Below are positions 26,823-36,886 of a stretch of DNA of 64,000 nt, one piece after another. The stretch's first letter is position 1; the number at the start of each line of letters is the position of its first letter. Position numbers and translations under genes: made by a program. The DNA is from Micromonospora profundi. Lineage in GTDB: Bacteria > Actinomycetota > Actinomycetes > Mycobacteriales > Micromonosporaceae. Below the pieces are notes generated by a model. The model saw nothing but the letters and a program-made list of their open reading frames with translations, searched no databases and was not told where the DNA came from. The stretch lies in NCBI RefSeq assembly GCF_011927785.1, contig NZ_JAATJK010000001.1:4311001-4375000 (forward strand), read 5' to 3'.

Positions 26823-28412
26823 GTGCCGAGCCTGGAGAGGCCACGCGTCGAGTACCGCACACCGGAGGACCTAGTCCGAGACGTCACCGCCGGACTGGTA
26901 CGGATCCCACCATTCCAACGATCCTTCAAGTGGGAAGCGGCTGACATCGTCCGGCTCTTCGACAGCCTGCTACGGGGGTTTCCAATTGGAAATCTTCTGC
27001 TGTGGCGACGTCCGGCACCGGCGCAGCGGCTCCAGGTCGGCCCGCTGGAAGTCGTAGCTCCCGAGACAGCCGCAGCTCTCTGGGTAGTCGATGGCCAGCA
27101 GCGCATCGTGTCTCTCGTCGGCGCATTGACCCGGGCGGACCGCTCTGTCGACCCGCGCTTCCGGGTTCATCTGGACCTGGACACCGGCGAGTTTCACACA
27201 ATCGGCAACCGTCAACGACCGCCGCGTTCCTGGGTGCCGGTCAGCTCTCTGTTGGACACCGCAGTCCTACTACGATGGATGCGCGACAACTCCGACTGGC
27301 TCTCGGAGGAGCAACTCGCCCTCGCCGACCAGGCCGCAAAGGCGATACGTGAGTACCAGATACCGACGTACATCGTTCACTCGGCCGATGAGAACGCTCT
27401 GCTCGAGATCTTCACCCGAATGAACACCACCGGGAAACGGCTCACCAAGTCCGAAGTCTTTCAGGCGTTGCACGCGGGTGCCGTCAACGATGAGCTGAGC
27501 ACCCTGCACAGCCTCGGTCAGATCCCGGCCACGCTCGGATTCGGGACGCTCGACGATCGGCTCGCCCTGCGCTGCGTCCTCGCGTATCGGGGCGGCGACA
27601 TTTTCCGAGAGGACTTCCGCCAGGAGTTCGGCCCCGAGGACGACCCGGCTGAGACGCTGAGGGAGGTGGCCGCACGACTGCGAGAGGCAGTCGAGTTCCT
27701 TCGCGGCGAATGCAGCATTCCCCACATCAAGCTCTTGCCCTACTCGCATGTACTACCGATCCTGGTGCGGTTCATCCGCCTACACGGAACGCCGGTGGGA
27801 CGACCAGCGACCTTGCTGCGGCGCTGGGTTTGGCGCAGCGCTGTCGCTGGCACGCGCGCCCGTGGGGTCAGCGTCGCCGACATCCGCAATCAGGTGGAGT
27901 CGGTGGACGCGCCGGATGCGCTGGCCGCTGCGGCCAACGTGTTGCGGCAGGTGCACTCCTTCCCTGACTTCTCGGCAGAGCTGGACAAGGTGCATTTCAA
28001 CCATGCGATGACCAAACTCAACACCCTGGGATTGCTCGCTGCCGAGCCCCGCGATCTCGGCAGCGGGGAGATCATCGACATCACCCGGCTTCTAGAGCAG
28101 GGCAGTCCGTTGCGGCCGCTACTGCCGGAGAGCGGCGATATCACCCTGGCCACGATCGCTAACCGTTTTGTGCTCCCCCCCGGGGAGCGCCTCACCCGCT
28201 CGGCCCTCGTGGACGCCTCATCGACCGTCATGGCCAGCCATTTGATCACCGAAGACGCTAGGGTTCTCGCACTGCGCGACGACTGGTCCGGCTTCCTGGA
28301 GCTACGGGCCCAGGTGTGCCTCCAGACCATCACTGGTCACGTCAATCGGATGGCCGAGTGGGGGGCGCGGGACGGGCGATCGCTCGCGGACATACTGCGA
28401 ACGGCCGCCTGA
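26823..28412 (+). CDS. DUF262-domain protein, partner of the adjacent HipA-like kinase
   Basis: A 529-residue protein. The DUF262 (ParB-like fold) motifs are intact: IPPFQRSFKW (28-37), WVVDGQQRIVSLVGAL (about 87-102; DGQQR at 90-94) and FTRMNTTGKRLTKSEVFQALH (197-217). DUF262 motifs are found in type IV restriction GmrS and in SspE, where they couple nucleotide hydrolysis to target recognition. The C-terminal 300 residues are helical, and I see no DUF1524 HNH nuclease motif. AAGGAGG five bases before GTG 26823 fixes the start. Codon use looks less GC-biased than in the neighbours, which hints at transfer. It is followed after 1 bp by a HipA-like gene. Confidence 0.85.
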   Translation: MPSLERPRVEYRTPEDLVRDVTAGLVRIPPFQRSFKWEAADIVRLFDSLLRGFPIGNLLLWRRPAPAQRLQVGPLEVVAPETAAALWVVDGQQRIVSLVGALTRADRSVDPRFRVHLDLDTGEFHTIGNRQRPPRSWVPVSSLLDTAVLLRWMRDNSDWLSEEQLALADQAAKAIREYQIPTYIVHSADENALLEIFTRMNTTGKRLTKSEVFQALHAGAVNDELSTLHSLGQIPATLGFGTLDDRLALRCVLAYRGGDIFREDFRQEFGPEDDPAETLREVAARLREAVEFLRGECSIPHIKLLPYSHVLPILVRFIRLHGTPVGRPATLLRRWVWRSAVAGTRARGVSVADIRNQVESVDAPDALAAAANVLRQVHSFPDFSAELDKVHFNHAMTKLNTLGLLAAEPRDLGSGEIIDITRLLEQGSPLRPLLPESGDITLATIANRFVLPPGERLTRSALVDASSTVMASHLITEDARVLALRDDWSGFLELRAQVCLQTITGHVNRMAEWGARDGRSLADILRTAA

Positions 28413-28413
28413 C

Positions 28414-29613
28414 ATGGTCGCAACGACAGCCGAGGTGCGGCTACACGGTCACCGGGTCGGCGAGCTCCAGTTCCTTCAAGGTGGGTCCGAGTTCATCTAC
28501 GACGACGACCTCTCCTCCCCCGACCACCGAGTTCTCGGCCAGATCTTCGAAGATGATCCCCGATCGGTCCGGCGCGCGCGGGTCGGCCTGCCGCCCTGGT
28601 TCGCCAACCTGTTGCCCGAGGGGGCACTGCGTCGTCAGATCATCCGTGAACTTGGAGGCGGCAGAATAGGCGACTTCACCCTGCTACTCAGAGTGGGCAG
28701 CAACCTGCCGGGGGCCGTGACCGTCCACGCCGACCGTGAGCCGAAGGACGATTTCCTGCCGGCGGCAGCGGAGCAGATCGACCACCCACTACGACACTCG
28801 CTGGCCGGTGTCCAGCTCAAGTACTCGATCTCGACGGACCGACTTGCCGTGCCAGTGAGCGGGCAGGGCGGTTGGTGGATCGTGAAGCTGCCCGACCAGG
28901 GTTTGCTTGAGCTGCCCACCAACGAGTATCTGACGATGAGCTGGCTGGCGGCAGCCGGGTTCCCGGTGCCCGCGGTGCATCTCCTACGAGCGGATGAGGT
29001 CAAGGGCTTACCCGATGGCCTGGTCCGCCCGGCCGATTTCGTCTACGTGATCCAACGGTTCGACCGCGCCCCCGGGGAACGCATCCATGTGGAGGACTTC
29101 GCCCAGGTCGCGGATGTCGAGCCCATGTTCAAGTACAGCGAGTCGGGTGCCTCGTACGACAGCCTCGCCGCAGCGATCCGGCAGCTGACCGGGGACGACG
29201 GGTACCACGATTTCATAGCTCGCCTCGTCGCTCTCCTGGTGGTCGGCAATACGGACGGCCATCTCAAGAATTGGGCCATCAGGTATGCGGACGGACGGAC
29301 TCCTCACCTCGCCCCTGTTTACGACTTCCACTCCCTGTCTGTTTACTCCACCTATCGCTGGGCACCGTTGGCACTCAGCCTGGACTCGGAGACGGTCCCA
29401 AGCGCCATCACCGGCGATAACTTCCGGCGTCTGGCAGAGCGGGCTGGAGCGGACCCGGAGCAGACCTTCGACACGGTGGCACAGACCGTGGCCCGGCTGC
29501 GTACGGCGTGGACCACGACGGTGGCAGAAGAGGCTCGGGCACGATTCGACGCTTTGGCGGACCACTACACCCGGCGGCTCGACACGCTGCCGATCTGCAG
29601 CTCAGACGGCTGA
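28414..29613 (+). CDS. HipA-like serine/threonine kinase without HipB
   Basis: The 399-residue protein has an N-terminal HipA-N1 (couple) domain (about 1-110, with LPPWFANLLPEGALRR at 59-74) and a HipA kinase domain. That domain contains AGVQLKYSI (131-139), WIVKLPD with the ATP-site Lys158, the RFDR motif (215-218), the catalytic loop NTDGHLKNW (N279-D281-K285) and DFHSL with the metal-binding D304. HipA kinases phosphorylate tRNA synthetases or other proteins and normally pair with the DNA-binding antitoxin HipB. Here no HTH gene is adjacent; the partner is the DUF262 protein, 1 bp upstream. All catalytic residues are present, so activity is expected. Confidence 0.88.
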   Translation: MVATTAEVRLHGHRVGELQFLQGGSEFIYDDDLSSPDHRVLGQIFEDDPRSVRRARVGLPPWFANLLPEGALRRQIIRELGGGRIGDFTLLLRVGSNLPGAVTVHADREPKDDFLPAAAEQIDHPLRHSLAGVQLKYSISTDRLAVPVSGQGGWWIVKLPDQGLLELPTNEYLTMSWLAAAGFPVPAVHLLRADEVKGLPDGLVRPADFVYVIQRFDRAPGERIHVEDFAQVADVEPMFKYSESGASYDSLAAAIRQLTGDDGYHDFIARLVALLVVGNTDGHLKNWAIRYADGRTPHLAPVYDFHSLSVYSTYRWAPLALSLDSETVPSAITGDNFRRLAERAGADPEQTFDTVAQTVARLRTAWTTTVAEEARARFDALADHYTRRLDTLPICSSDG

Positions 29614-29741
29614 TTCACGCTTACGCCCGGGCCGTTACGGCACGGCGATATGCGCGCAGCAGGTGCGACACTCGGATCGTTCTCCGTTAGTTCCGCCTGC
29701 AGCACGGGTGCTGTCAGGCCGGGTCGGAGCCAGGGGGCAGG

Positions 29742-31235
29742 ATGGCGGGTGTGGACCAACACGACATGCTGCTCTCCCCTGCCGGTGTCGACGCGCTGCG
29801 CAGCGCGCTGACCCGCGCCGGGTTCACCAGCGACGGCATCGCCGGCCGGCTCGGCGCGCAGGCCACCGGCTCGGTCGCGCGCAACGACTACCGGGCCGCC
29901 CTGCGCGCCACCGAGGACCGCGATCCGCTCGCCACCCTGATCCGGGTGTTCATCTGCGACCAGACCGAGTCGGAGCCGACGGTGGCCGCGGCGCTGGCGC
30001 CGTTGACAGTGGCCGAGGCGCTCGCCGGTGGGCTTGTCGAGCGGCACGGTGACGGCCTGCGCGCCGGTGTCGACCTGGAGCCGTACGGCGAGGACTGGTG
30101 GGTGCTCGCCGACGTGCCGGGCAGCGCCCGACCGGGACAGCCACTGCATGCCGAGCACGTGCTCGGCATCGGCGGGGCCACACAGACCCTGATCGGCGCC
30201 ACGGTGCGCCGCCCTGTCGACACCGCGCTCGACCTGGGCACCGGCTCCGGCGTGCAGGCCCTGCACCTGTCCACCCACGCCCGTTCGGTGACCGCCACCG
30301 ACCTCTCCGAGCGGGCGCTGCGCTTCGCCGCCACCAACGCCGCCCTCAACGGCCAGAACTGGGAACTGCTGCGCGGCGACCTTGTCGCTCCGGTGGCGGG
30401 CCGGCGCTTCGACCTTGTGGTGAGCAACCCGCCGTTCGTTGTCGGCCCGGGCACCACCACGCACGTCTACCGCGACTCCGGGCGCGTGGGTGACGCGATC
30501 GGCGCGGAACTCGCCGCCGCCGCCCCCGACCTGCTCACCGAGGGCGGCACCATGCAGTACCTGGCGAACTGGGTGCACGTCGCCGGTGAGGAGTGGGACG
30601 AGCGGGTCGCCGACTGGTTCGCCGGGACCGGCCTGGACGCCTGGGTGATCCAGCGCGAGGTCGCCGACCCCATGGCGTACGTCGACCTGTGGCTCACCGA
30701 CGTCGGCGAGAGCACCGATCCACAGCGGACGGCGGCCTGGCTGGACTGGTTCGACGCGCACAAGGTCGAGGGGATCGGCTTCGGCATCGTGTCCCTGCGC
30801 CGTGGCGGGCACGACGACCCGATCATCCGGGTGGAGGACCTGCGGCAGCGGGTCGAGCCGCCGCTGGGCGACCAGGTGGGCGCCTGGTTCGACCGCCAGG
30901 ACTTCCTCCGGGTACGCGACACCGAGGGGCTGCTCGCCGAGCGTTACCGGGCCGCCGACGGCCTGCAACTGCGTCAGGAGGCCACGATGGGTGACGAGGG
31001 CTGGGCGGTGGACCGGCAGGTCCTCGCGATGCCGCACGGCCTGCGCTGGACCGAGGAGATCGACCCGTTGGTGCTGGCGCTCGTCGGTGGCGCCGACGGC
31101 CGGCTGCCGCTGCGCGACCAGCTCGCCCTGCTCGCGGCTGCGCACGATGTGGAGCCCGACGAGATGGCCGAGGCTGCCGGCCCGATCGTCGCGCATCTCG
31201 TGGAGCGCGGCTTCATCGAGCCGGTGACGGCGTGA
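29742..31235 (+). CDS. HemK/RsmC-type class I SAM-dependent methyltransferase
   Basis: This 497-residue enzyme has an N-terminal domain of about 150 residues, then a Rossmann methyltransferase fold: [19 protein letters not shown] (motif I, near 165), [11 protein letters not shown] and the N6-type motif [12 protein letters not shown] (NPPF), which binds a planar amino group of a nucleobase or glutamine. The C-terminal ~180 residues are extra compared with HemK. Substrate unknown; NPPF proteins act on rRNA, DNA or release factors. ATG 29742 is preceded by GGGGG; GTG 29751 is an alternative start. It lies 37 bp before dtd. Confidence 0.85.
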   Translation: MAGVDQHDMLLSPAGVDALRSALTRAGFTSDGIAGRLGAQATGSVARNDYRAALRATEDRDPLATLIRVFICDQTESEPTVAAALAPLTVAEALAGGLVERHGDGLRAGVDLEPYGEDWWVLADVPGSARPGQPLHAEHVLGIGGATQTLIGATVRRPVDTALDLGTGSGVQALHLSTHARSVTATDLSERALRFAATNAALNGQNWELLRGDLVAPVAGRRFDLVVSNPPFVVGPGTTTHVYRDSGRVGDAIGAELAAAAPDLLTEGGTMQYLANWVHVAGEEWDERVADWFAGTGLDAWVIQREVADPMAYVDLWLTDVGESTDPQRTAAWLDWFDAHKVEGIGFGIVSLRRGGHDDPIIRVEDLRQRVEPPLGDQVGAWFDRQDFLRVRDTEGLLAERYRAADGLQLRQEATMGDEGWAVDRQVLAMPHGLRWTEEIDPLVLALVGGADGRLPLRDQLALLAAAHDVEPDEMAEAAGPIVAHLVERGFIEPVTA

Positions 31236-31272
31236 TGCGGGCACCGGCAGTCGGCACGCAGGTGGCCCGCTG

Positions 31273-31695
31273 ATGCGCGCTGTGGTGCAGACCGTCGGCC
31301 GGGCCAGCGTGACGGTGGACGGCGAGGTGGTCGGCGCGATCGACAACGGCCTGCTGGTGCTTCTCGGGGTGACCCACACCGACACGGCCGAGACCGCCCG
31401 CACGATGGCCCGCAAGGTGCACGAGCTGCGGATCCTGGACGACGAACGGTCCGCCTCCGACACCGGCGCGGCGATCCTGGTGGTCAGTCAGTTCACCCTC
31501 TACGGCGACGCTCGCAAGGGTCGTCGTCCAACCTGGACCGCCGCCGCTCCCGCCGAGGTCGCCGAGCCGCTGGTGACGGCGGTCGTCGAGGCCCTGCGCG
31601 AGCGCGGCGCGAAGGTGGAGACGGGTCGCTTCCGCGCGCACATGCTCGTCGAGAGCGTCAACATCGGCCCGCGCACCGTCCTCCTGGACCTCTGA
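31273..31695 (+). CDS. dtd: D-aminoacyl-tRNA deacylase
   Basis: DTD removes D-amino acids (and glycine mischarged on tRNA-Ala) from tRNA, keeping translation homochiral. The 140-residue protein has the normal length, the N-terminal [21 protein letters not shown], the [22 protein letters not shown] motif and the C-terminal [17 protein letters not shown]. The Gly-cisPro segment reads NIGPRT rather than the usual NDGPVT. It follows the methyltransferase gene closely and is likely in the same transcript. Confidence 0.95.
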   Translation: MRAVVQTVGRASVTVDGEVVGAIDNGLLVLLGVTHTDTAETARTMARKVHELRILDDERSASDTGAAILVVSQFTLYGDARKGRRPTWTAAAPAEVAEPLVTAVVEALRERGAKVETGRFRAHMLVESVNIGPRTVLLDL

Positions 31696-31854
31696 CCCGG
31701 CAATCGGCTTCATTCACGACAATGATCCGGTCGGATCCTGTCAGGTGACCGATCGCCTCACTCCCGTTTCACGCCCCTCCCGCCAAGCTGTGTCTCACAC
31801 CGGCACCACTGAGCCGGAGACACGGCCCAGATGTGGACACGGGGAGAGACAGAG

Positions 31855-32871
<1,017 letters not shown>

Positions 32872-32885
32872 GGCGCACGGTCCAC

Positions 32886-32920
32886 ACGGAAGGCCCTGGC
32901 GGTTCGCCGGGGCCTTCCGT
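32886..32920 (+). terminator. Hairpin after the SigB-like gene
   Basis: The stem ACGGAAGGCCCTGG / CCGGGGCCTTCCGT with a small GCGGTTCG-type loop is 15 bp past the stop codon. It has no T-run, but position and stability support termination. Confidence 0.7.
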
Positions 32921-32978
32921 GCTGTCGAGGTGGGTGACGCGGCCGTCGAGGTGCTTGACGGCGGCGGCGATCCGCGAT

Positions 32979-33001
32979 AAACCATCTGGTTATACAACCA
33001 G
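32979..33001. promoter_or_regulatory. Overlapping inverted repeats before the ArsR gene (probable operator)
   Basis: The sequence AACCA-TC-TGGTT (32980-32991) overlaps CTGGTT-ATAC-AACCAG (32986-33001), and another GGTT/AACC half-site overlaps the AGGAGG ribosome site. Two overlapping symmetric elements directly upstream of the start at 33008 are what autoregulated ArsR-family genes show. The repeats are seen; binding is inferred. Confidence 0.65.
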
Positions 33002-33007
33002 GAGGTT

Positions 33008-33373
33008 ATGGTGAGCCCGGAGCTGTTGGACGCGACGTTCGCGGCACTTGCCGACCCGACCCGGCGAGCAATACTCGCCCGGCTCGCGGTCGGCGAGGCG
33101 ACGGTCACGGAGCTGGCAGCGCCCTTCGAGATGAGCCAGCCCGCCATCTCCAAGCACCTCAAGGTGCTGGAACGGGCTGGCCTCGTCAGCCGGGGGCGGG
33201 ACGCCCAGCGCCGGCCGTGCCGTCTGGAGGCACGCCCACTGCGGGAGGCCACGGCCTGGCTCGCCGGCTACCGCGACTACTGGGCGGAGAGCTACAAGCG
33301 ACTCGACGGCCTGCTCGACGAACTCCAGGCCGTCGACAAGCGGGACGCGGCGCCGAGCGGGGCGGGCGAGTGA
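33008..33373 (+). CDS. ArsR-family (SmtB/ArsR fold) transcriptional regulator
   Basis: The 121-residue winged-helix repressor has LLDATFAALADPTRRAILARLAVGEATVTELAAPFEMSQPAISKHLKVLERAGLVSRGR. It lacks the cysteine-rich metal box (CxC) of ArsR/CadC, so it belongs to the non-metal subgroup typically fused or linked to SRPBCC proteins. ATG 33008 follows AGGAGG. Its stop overlaps the start of the SRPBCC gene by 4 bp, so they form one transcript with the VOC gene. Confidence 0.92.
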   Translation: MVSPELLDATFAALADPTRRAILARLAVGEATVTELAAPFEMSQPAISKHLKVLERAGLVSRGRDAQRRPCRLEARPLREATAWLAGYRDYWAESYKRLDGLLDELQAVDKRDAAPSGAGE

Positions 33374-33879
33374 CGGGCACCGACGACTCGATCGTCGTAC
33401 GCGCACCGGGCGACCGGCAGATCGTGATGAGTCGCCTGTTCGAGGCGCCGGCCCGGCTGGTGTTCGCCGCATTCACCCAACCCGAGCTGCTGGTCCGCTG
33501 GTACGGGGCGCAGGGCTGGAGGCTCGTGGGGTGCGACGTCGACCTGCGCGTCGGCGGGCGGTGGCGGTTCGAGTCGCAGGGCCCGGACGGCACCCGGATG
33601 GCCCAGGCAGGCGTCTACCGGCAGATCGATCCGCCGCACCGGCTGGTCTTCACCGAACTCTTCGACGACCAGTCCTATCCGGGCGAGACTCTGGTCTGCC
33701 ACGAGTTCACCGAGCTGGCCGGGCGGACCACAGTCACCACCACGTTGCTCTACGCCACCGCAGAGGGGCGGGACACCGTGCTGCGCTACCCGATGACTCG
33801 GGGCATCGGGCAGAGCTTCACGCGGCTCGCCGAACTGCTGCGTTCGACAACAACCACGACACGAGGGGAGCACCAATGA
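33370..33879 (+). CDS. SRPBCC (AHSA1/START-like) family protein
   Basis: The 169-residue protein is of the AHSA1 type: VMSRLFEAPARLVFAAFTQPELLVRWYGAQGW, GGRWRFESQGPDG, YRQIDPPHRLVFTELF and the C-terminal helix GIGQSFTRLAELL. It has the helix-grip hydrophobic ligand cavity, so it would bind a small hydrophobic molecule. Overlaps by 4 bp on each side (GTGA with the ArsR gene, ATGA with the VOC gene) show translational coupling. The ligand is unknown. Confidence 0.88.
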   Translation: MTGTDDSIVVRAPGDRQIVMSRLFEAPARLVFAAFTQPELLVRWYGAQGWRLVGCDVDLRVGGRWRFESQGPDGTRMAQAGVYRQIDPPHRLVFTELFDDQSYPGETLVCHEFTELAGRTTVTTTLLYATAEGRDTVLRYPMTRGIGQSFTRLAELLRSTTTTTRGEHQ

Positions 33880-34283
33880 ACTGGACGCTGGAAGTGGTGA
33901 TCGTGCCGGTCTCCGATCTGGACCGGGCGAAGGCGTTCTACGCCGACCAGCTCGGCTTCGCTGTGGACCACGACACGGTGATCGGCGACGACGTCCGCAT
34001 CATCCAGCTGACACCGCCCGGGTCCGGCTGCTCGGTGGTGATCGGCAAGGGCGCGGTCCCGCAGATGCCACCGGGCTCGCTCAAGGGGCTGCAACTGGTG
34101 GTGCCCGACATCGAGAAGGCCCGCGCGCAACTTGTCGAACGCGGCGTGGAGGTCAGCGAGATCCAGGTGGTCGGGCGCAACCCCCGGCCCGTGCCGCACC
34201 CGTTGGACAACGTCGGATTCGTCCACTTCACCGACCCCGACGGCAACGCCTGGGCCGTCCAGCAGATCTCCAGCCGCGCCTGA
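33876..34283 (+). CDS. VOC-fold (glyoxalase/bleomycin-resistance-like) protein
   Basis: The 135-residue vicinal-oxygen-chelate protein has two beta-alpha-beta-beta-beta halves: VIVPVSDLDRAKAFYADQLGFAV (first half) and LQLVVPDIEKARAQLVERGVEV...VHFTDPDGNAWAVQQ (second half). The DPDGN motif is typical of this family, and metal ligands are only partly conserved. It may be a lyase, dioxygenase-like protein or small-molecule binder. It is the last gene of the ArsR/SRPBCC/VOC operon. Confidence 0.9.
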   Translation: MNWTLEVVIVPVSDLDRAKAFYADQLGFAVDHDTVIGDDVRIIQLTPPGSGCSVVIGKGAVPQMPPGSLKGLQLVVPDIEKARAQLVERGVEVSEIQVVGRNPRPVPHPLDNVGFVHFTDPDGNAWAVQQISSRA

Positions 34284-34308
34284 AACCGCCGCCCGCTCGG
34301 GCCTCTGC

Positions 34309-36861
34309 TCACAGGCGGCGCGGGCCGGTGTCCGGGCGGGCCGCCGGACCGCCCACCTGGACCTGGGCGTGCAGGACCGTGATGCCATCCGGGCGGGCGA
34401 GCACCGGGTTGAGGGTCAGCGATCGCACCCGGGGCTGCTCGTCGGCGAGCTGACCCACCCGCAGCAGCAGGTCGGCCAGGGCAGCCCTGTCGACAGGCGC
34501 CGCACCCCGGTACCCCCGCAGCAGCGGCGCGGCCCGGGGTTCGTCGACGAGCTCGGCGGCGTCGCGGTCGGTCAACGGCACCGCCCGCCAGGCCCGGTCG
34601 CCGAGCAACTCGGTGGCCACCCCACCGAGACCGAAACCGACCACCGGCCCGAACGCCGGATCCTCCACCAACTCCACCACGCAGGCCACACCCGGCGGGA
34701 CCATCGGCTGCACCAGGACCTCCGCGCCGAAGCGGGCGGCCAGTTCGGCGTACGCCCGGCGGACCGTCGCCTCGTCGGGCAGGTCGAGCCGGACCGCGCC
34801 GAGGTCGACCCGGTGCCGCAGCCCGGGGGCAGCAGCCTTCAGCGCCACCGGGAAACCCAACCCCGCCGCCGCGTCCACCGCCGCGTCGAGCGAGTCGACG
34901 GACACCGACGCCACAGGTTCGATGCCGTACGCGGCCAGCAGCGCGTTCGGGTCGGGCGGATCGCGGAGCGCAGCCTGGGCGGCGGCACTGTCGACCCCTG
35001 GCAACTCGGGTGCCACCCCGGGCGGGCGGCGTAGCCACTCGGCGTACCGGTGCACGCGGGCGAGAGCGCGCACTGCCTCCTCCACGCCGCCGTACGCGGG
35101 CATCCCGGCCGGCGGCCGGCCCACCAGGAACGTCGCCACCGTCGGCTTGCCCAACGCCAGCGCGGCCGGCAGCGCGGCGATGACGTCGGCGTCCACATCG
35201 GTGAGTTGACCGGGCAGCGGCGGGGCGAAGACCACCACCAGGGCGTCCACCCGGTCGTCGCTTGCCGTCTCCGCGAGGGCGGCGGCGAATTCGGCCGCAC
35301 CGGCGCTCGGCCCGACGTCACGGGGATAGCCGTCGACGACCGTGAGGCCCTGCCCGACGCAGGCTGTCGCGGCCAGGCCGGTCAGCGCCGAGGAGTTGCC
35401 GACCACGCCGACCCGGCCGCCGGCGGGCAGCGGCTGGTTGGCAAGCAGCACCCCCACGTCGAGCAGTTCCGGCACGGTGTCCACCCGGATCACGCCGGAC
35501 TGGGCGAACAGGGCTGCCACCGCCACCTCGTCCGGCCCGGCCGAGTCGCCCACCCCTGGCGGTCGGGCCGGTGACGCGAGCGCGACGACCGGCTTGGAAC
35601 GGCCGATCCGCCGGGCCAGCCTGGCGAACTTACGCGGGTTACCGAACGTCTCCAGATACAACATGATCACGTCGGTGCCGGGGTCGTCCTGCCAGTACTG
35701 GAGCAGGTCGTTGCCGGAGACGTCGGCGCGGTTGCCGGCCGAGACGAAGCTGGACAGCCCCAGGCCGCGCCGGTCGGCCTCGGCGAGCAGCGCCACCCCG
35801 AACGCACCGGACTGGCTGAAGATGCCGACCCGACCGGCCGGCGGCAGCGCCGGGGCGAGGGTGGCGTTGAGGCGTACCGTCGGATCGGTGTTGGCCACGC
35901 CGAGACAGTTCGGGCCGACCACGCGCATACCGGCGGCGTGCGCCGCGCGGACCAGCGCCCGCTGGGTGGCCGCGCCCTGGGCGCCGGCCTCGGCGAAGCC
36001 TGCCGAGATGACCACCAGGCCGTGCACCCCGGCGGCGGCCGCGTCGGCGACCACAGCGGTCACCGCCGCAGGCGGGACCGCCACCACCGCCAGGTCCACA
36101 GGGACCCCGGCGTCGACAGCCGACGGGTACGCGGGAAGCCCCGCCACCGTCGACGCGCTCGGATGCACGGGCACCACGGCACCTGTGAAACCACCGTCGC
36201 GCAGGTGCCCCAGCACTGCCGCGCCGACGCCCTGACCTGTGGCGCTGGCACCGTAGACGGCGATGCCCCGCGGGGCGAGCAGCCGGGCGATCGAGCGGGC
36301 CTCGGTACGGTGTTCCCTGCCGAACTGCACCTCCAGCGTGGCCTCGGTGGGCGCGATGGGAAAGCTCAGGTGCACCACGCCGTCGGCGTACTCGCGCTGG
36401 ACCTGGTAGCCGAAGTCGGAGAAGACCCGCAGCATCGTCCCGTTTGTCGGCAGCACCTCGGCGACGAAACTCATGATGCCGTTGCGCCGGGCGGCGTCGG
36501 CCAGGTGCTCCATCAGCACCGACCCGATGCCCCGGCCCTGGTAGGCGTCCTCCACAACGAAGGCCACCTCCGCCTCCGGACTCTGCGGACCGAGCCGCTC
36601 GTAACGGCCGACGGCGACGATCTGCTCGCCGGCCAGCACCACGAACGCCTCCCGGTCGCGGTGGTCGACAGTGACGAACCGGATCAGATCCCGTTCCGGA
36701 ATGCGCGGGTACGGCGAGAAGTACCGCAGGTAGCGGGTGCGCTCGGAGAACCGGCTGTGCATCGCCACGATGCCCGGCGCGTCGTCCGGACTGATCGGTC
36801 GCAACTGGACGGCGCTGCCGTCGCTGAGCAGCACGTCCACCGGCTGGTCCACGGTAGTCAC
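34309..36861 (-). CDS. GNAT acetyltransferase fused to an acyl-CoA synthetase (NDP-forming)-like region (Pat-type lysine acetyltransferase)
   Basis: An 850-residue multidomain protein. In order: a GNAT domain (about 12-185, with GRGIGSVLMEHLADAARRNGI), a CoA-binding domain (about 225-350), a succinyl-CoA-ligase-like domain and an ATP-grasp domain at the end (from about 640). This is the Pat architecture with the GNAT first; such enzymes acetylate lysines of acyl-CoA synthetases and shut them down. GTG 36861 is used; the frame extends further upstream without family sequence. AcuC lies 25 bp upstream on the same strand, so modification and reversal are co-expressed. Confidence 0.88.
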   Translation of the reverse strand: MTTVDQPVDVLLSDGSAVQLRPISPDDAPGIVAMHSRFSERTRYLRYFSPYPRIPERDLIRFVTVDHRDREAFVVLAGEQIVAVGRYERLGPQSPEAEVAFVVEDAYQGRGIGSVLMEHLADAARRNGIMSFVAEVLPTNGTMLRVFSDFGYQVQREYADGVVHLSFPIAPTEATLEVQFGREHRTEARSIARLLAPRGIAVYGASATGQGVGAAVLGHLRDGGFTGAVVPVHPSASTVAGLPAYPSAVDAGVPVDLAVVAVPPAAVTAVVADAAAAGVHGLVVISAGFAEAGAQGAATQRALVRAAHAAGMRVVGPNCLGVANTDPTVRLNATLAPALPPAGRVGIFSQSGAFGVALLAEADRRGLGLSSFVSAGNRADVSGNDLLQYWQDDPGTDVIMLYLETFGNPRKFARLARRIGRSKPVVALASPARPPGVGDSAGPDEVAVAALFAQSGVIRVDTVPELLDVGVLLANQPLPAGGRVGVVGNSSALTGLAATACVGQGLTVVDGYPRDVGPSAGAAEFAAALAETASDDRVDALVVVFAPPLPGQLTDVDADVIAALPAALALGKPTVATFLVGRPPAGMPAYGGVEEAVRALARVHRYAEWLRRPPGVAPELPGVDSAAAQAALRDPPDPNALLAAYGIEPVASVSVDSLDAAVDAAAGLGFPVALKAAAPGLRHRVDLGAVRLDLPDEATVRRAYAELAARFGAEVLVQPMVPPGVACVVELVEDPAFGPVVGFGLGGVATELLGDRAWRAVPLTDRDAAELVDEPRAAPLLRGYRGAAPVDRAALADLLLRVGQLADEQPRVRSLTLNPVLARPDGITVLHAQVQVGGPAARPDTGPRRL

Positions 36862-36886
36862 AGGTGCCGTCCTCCCCCGGCCCGGC

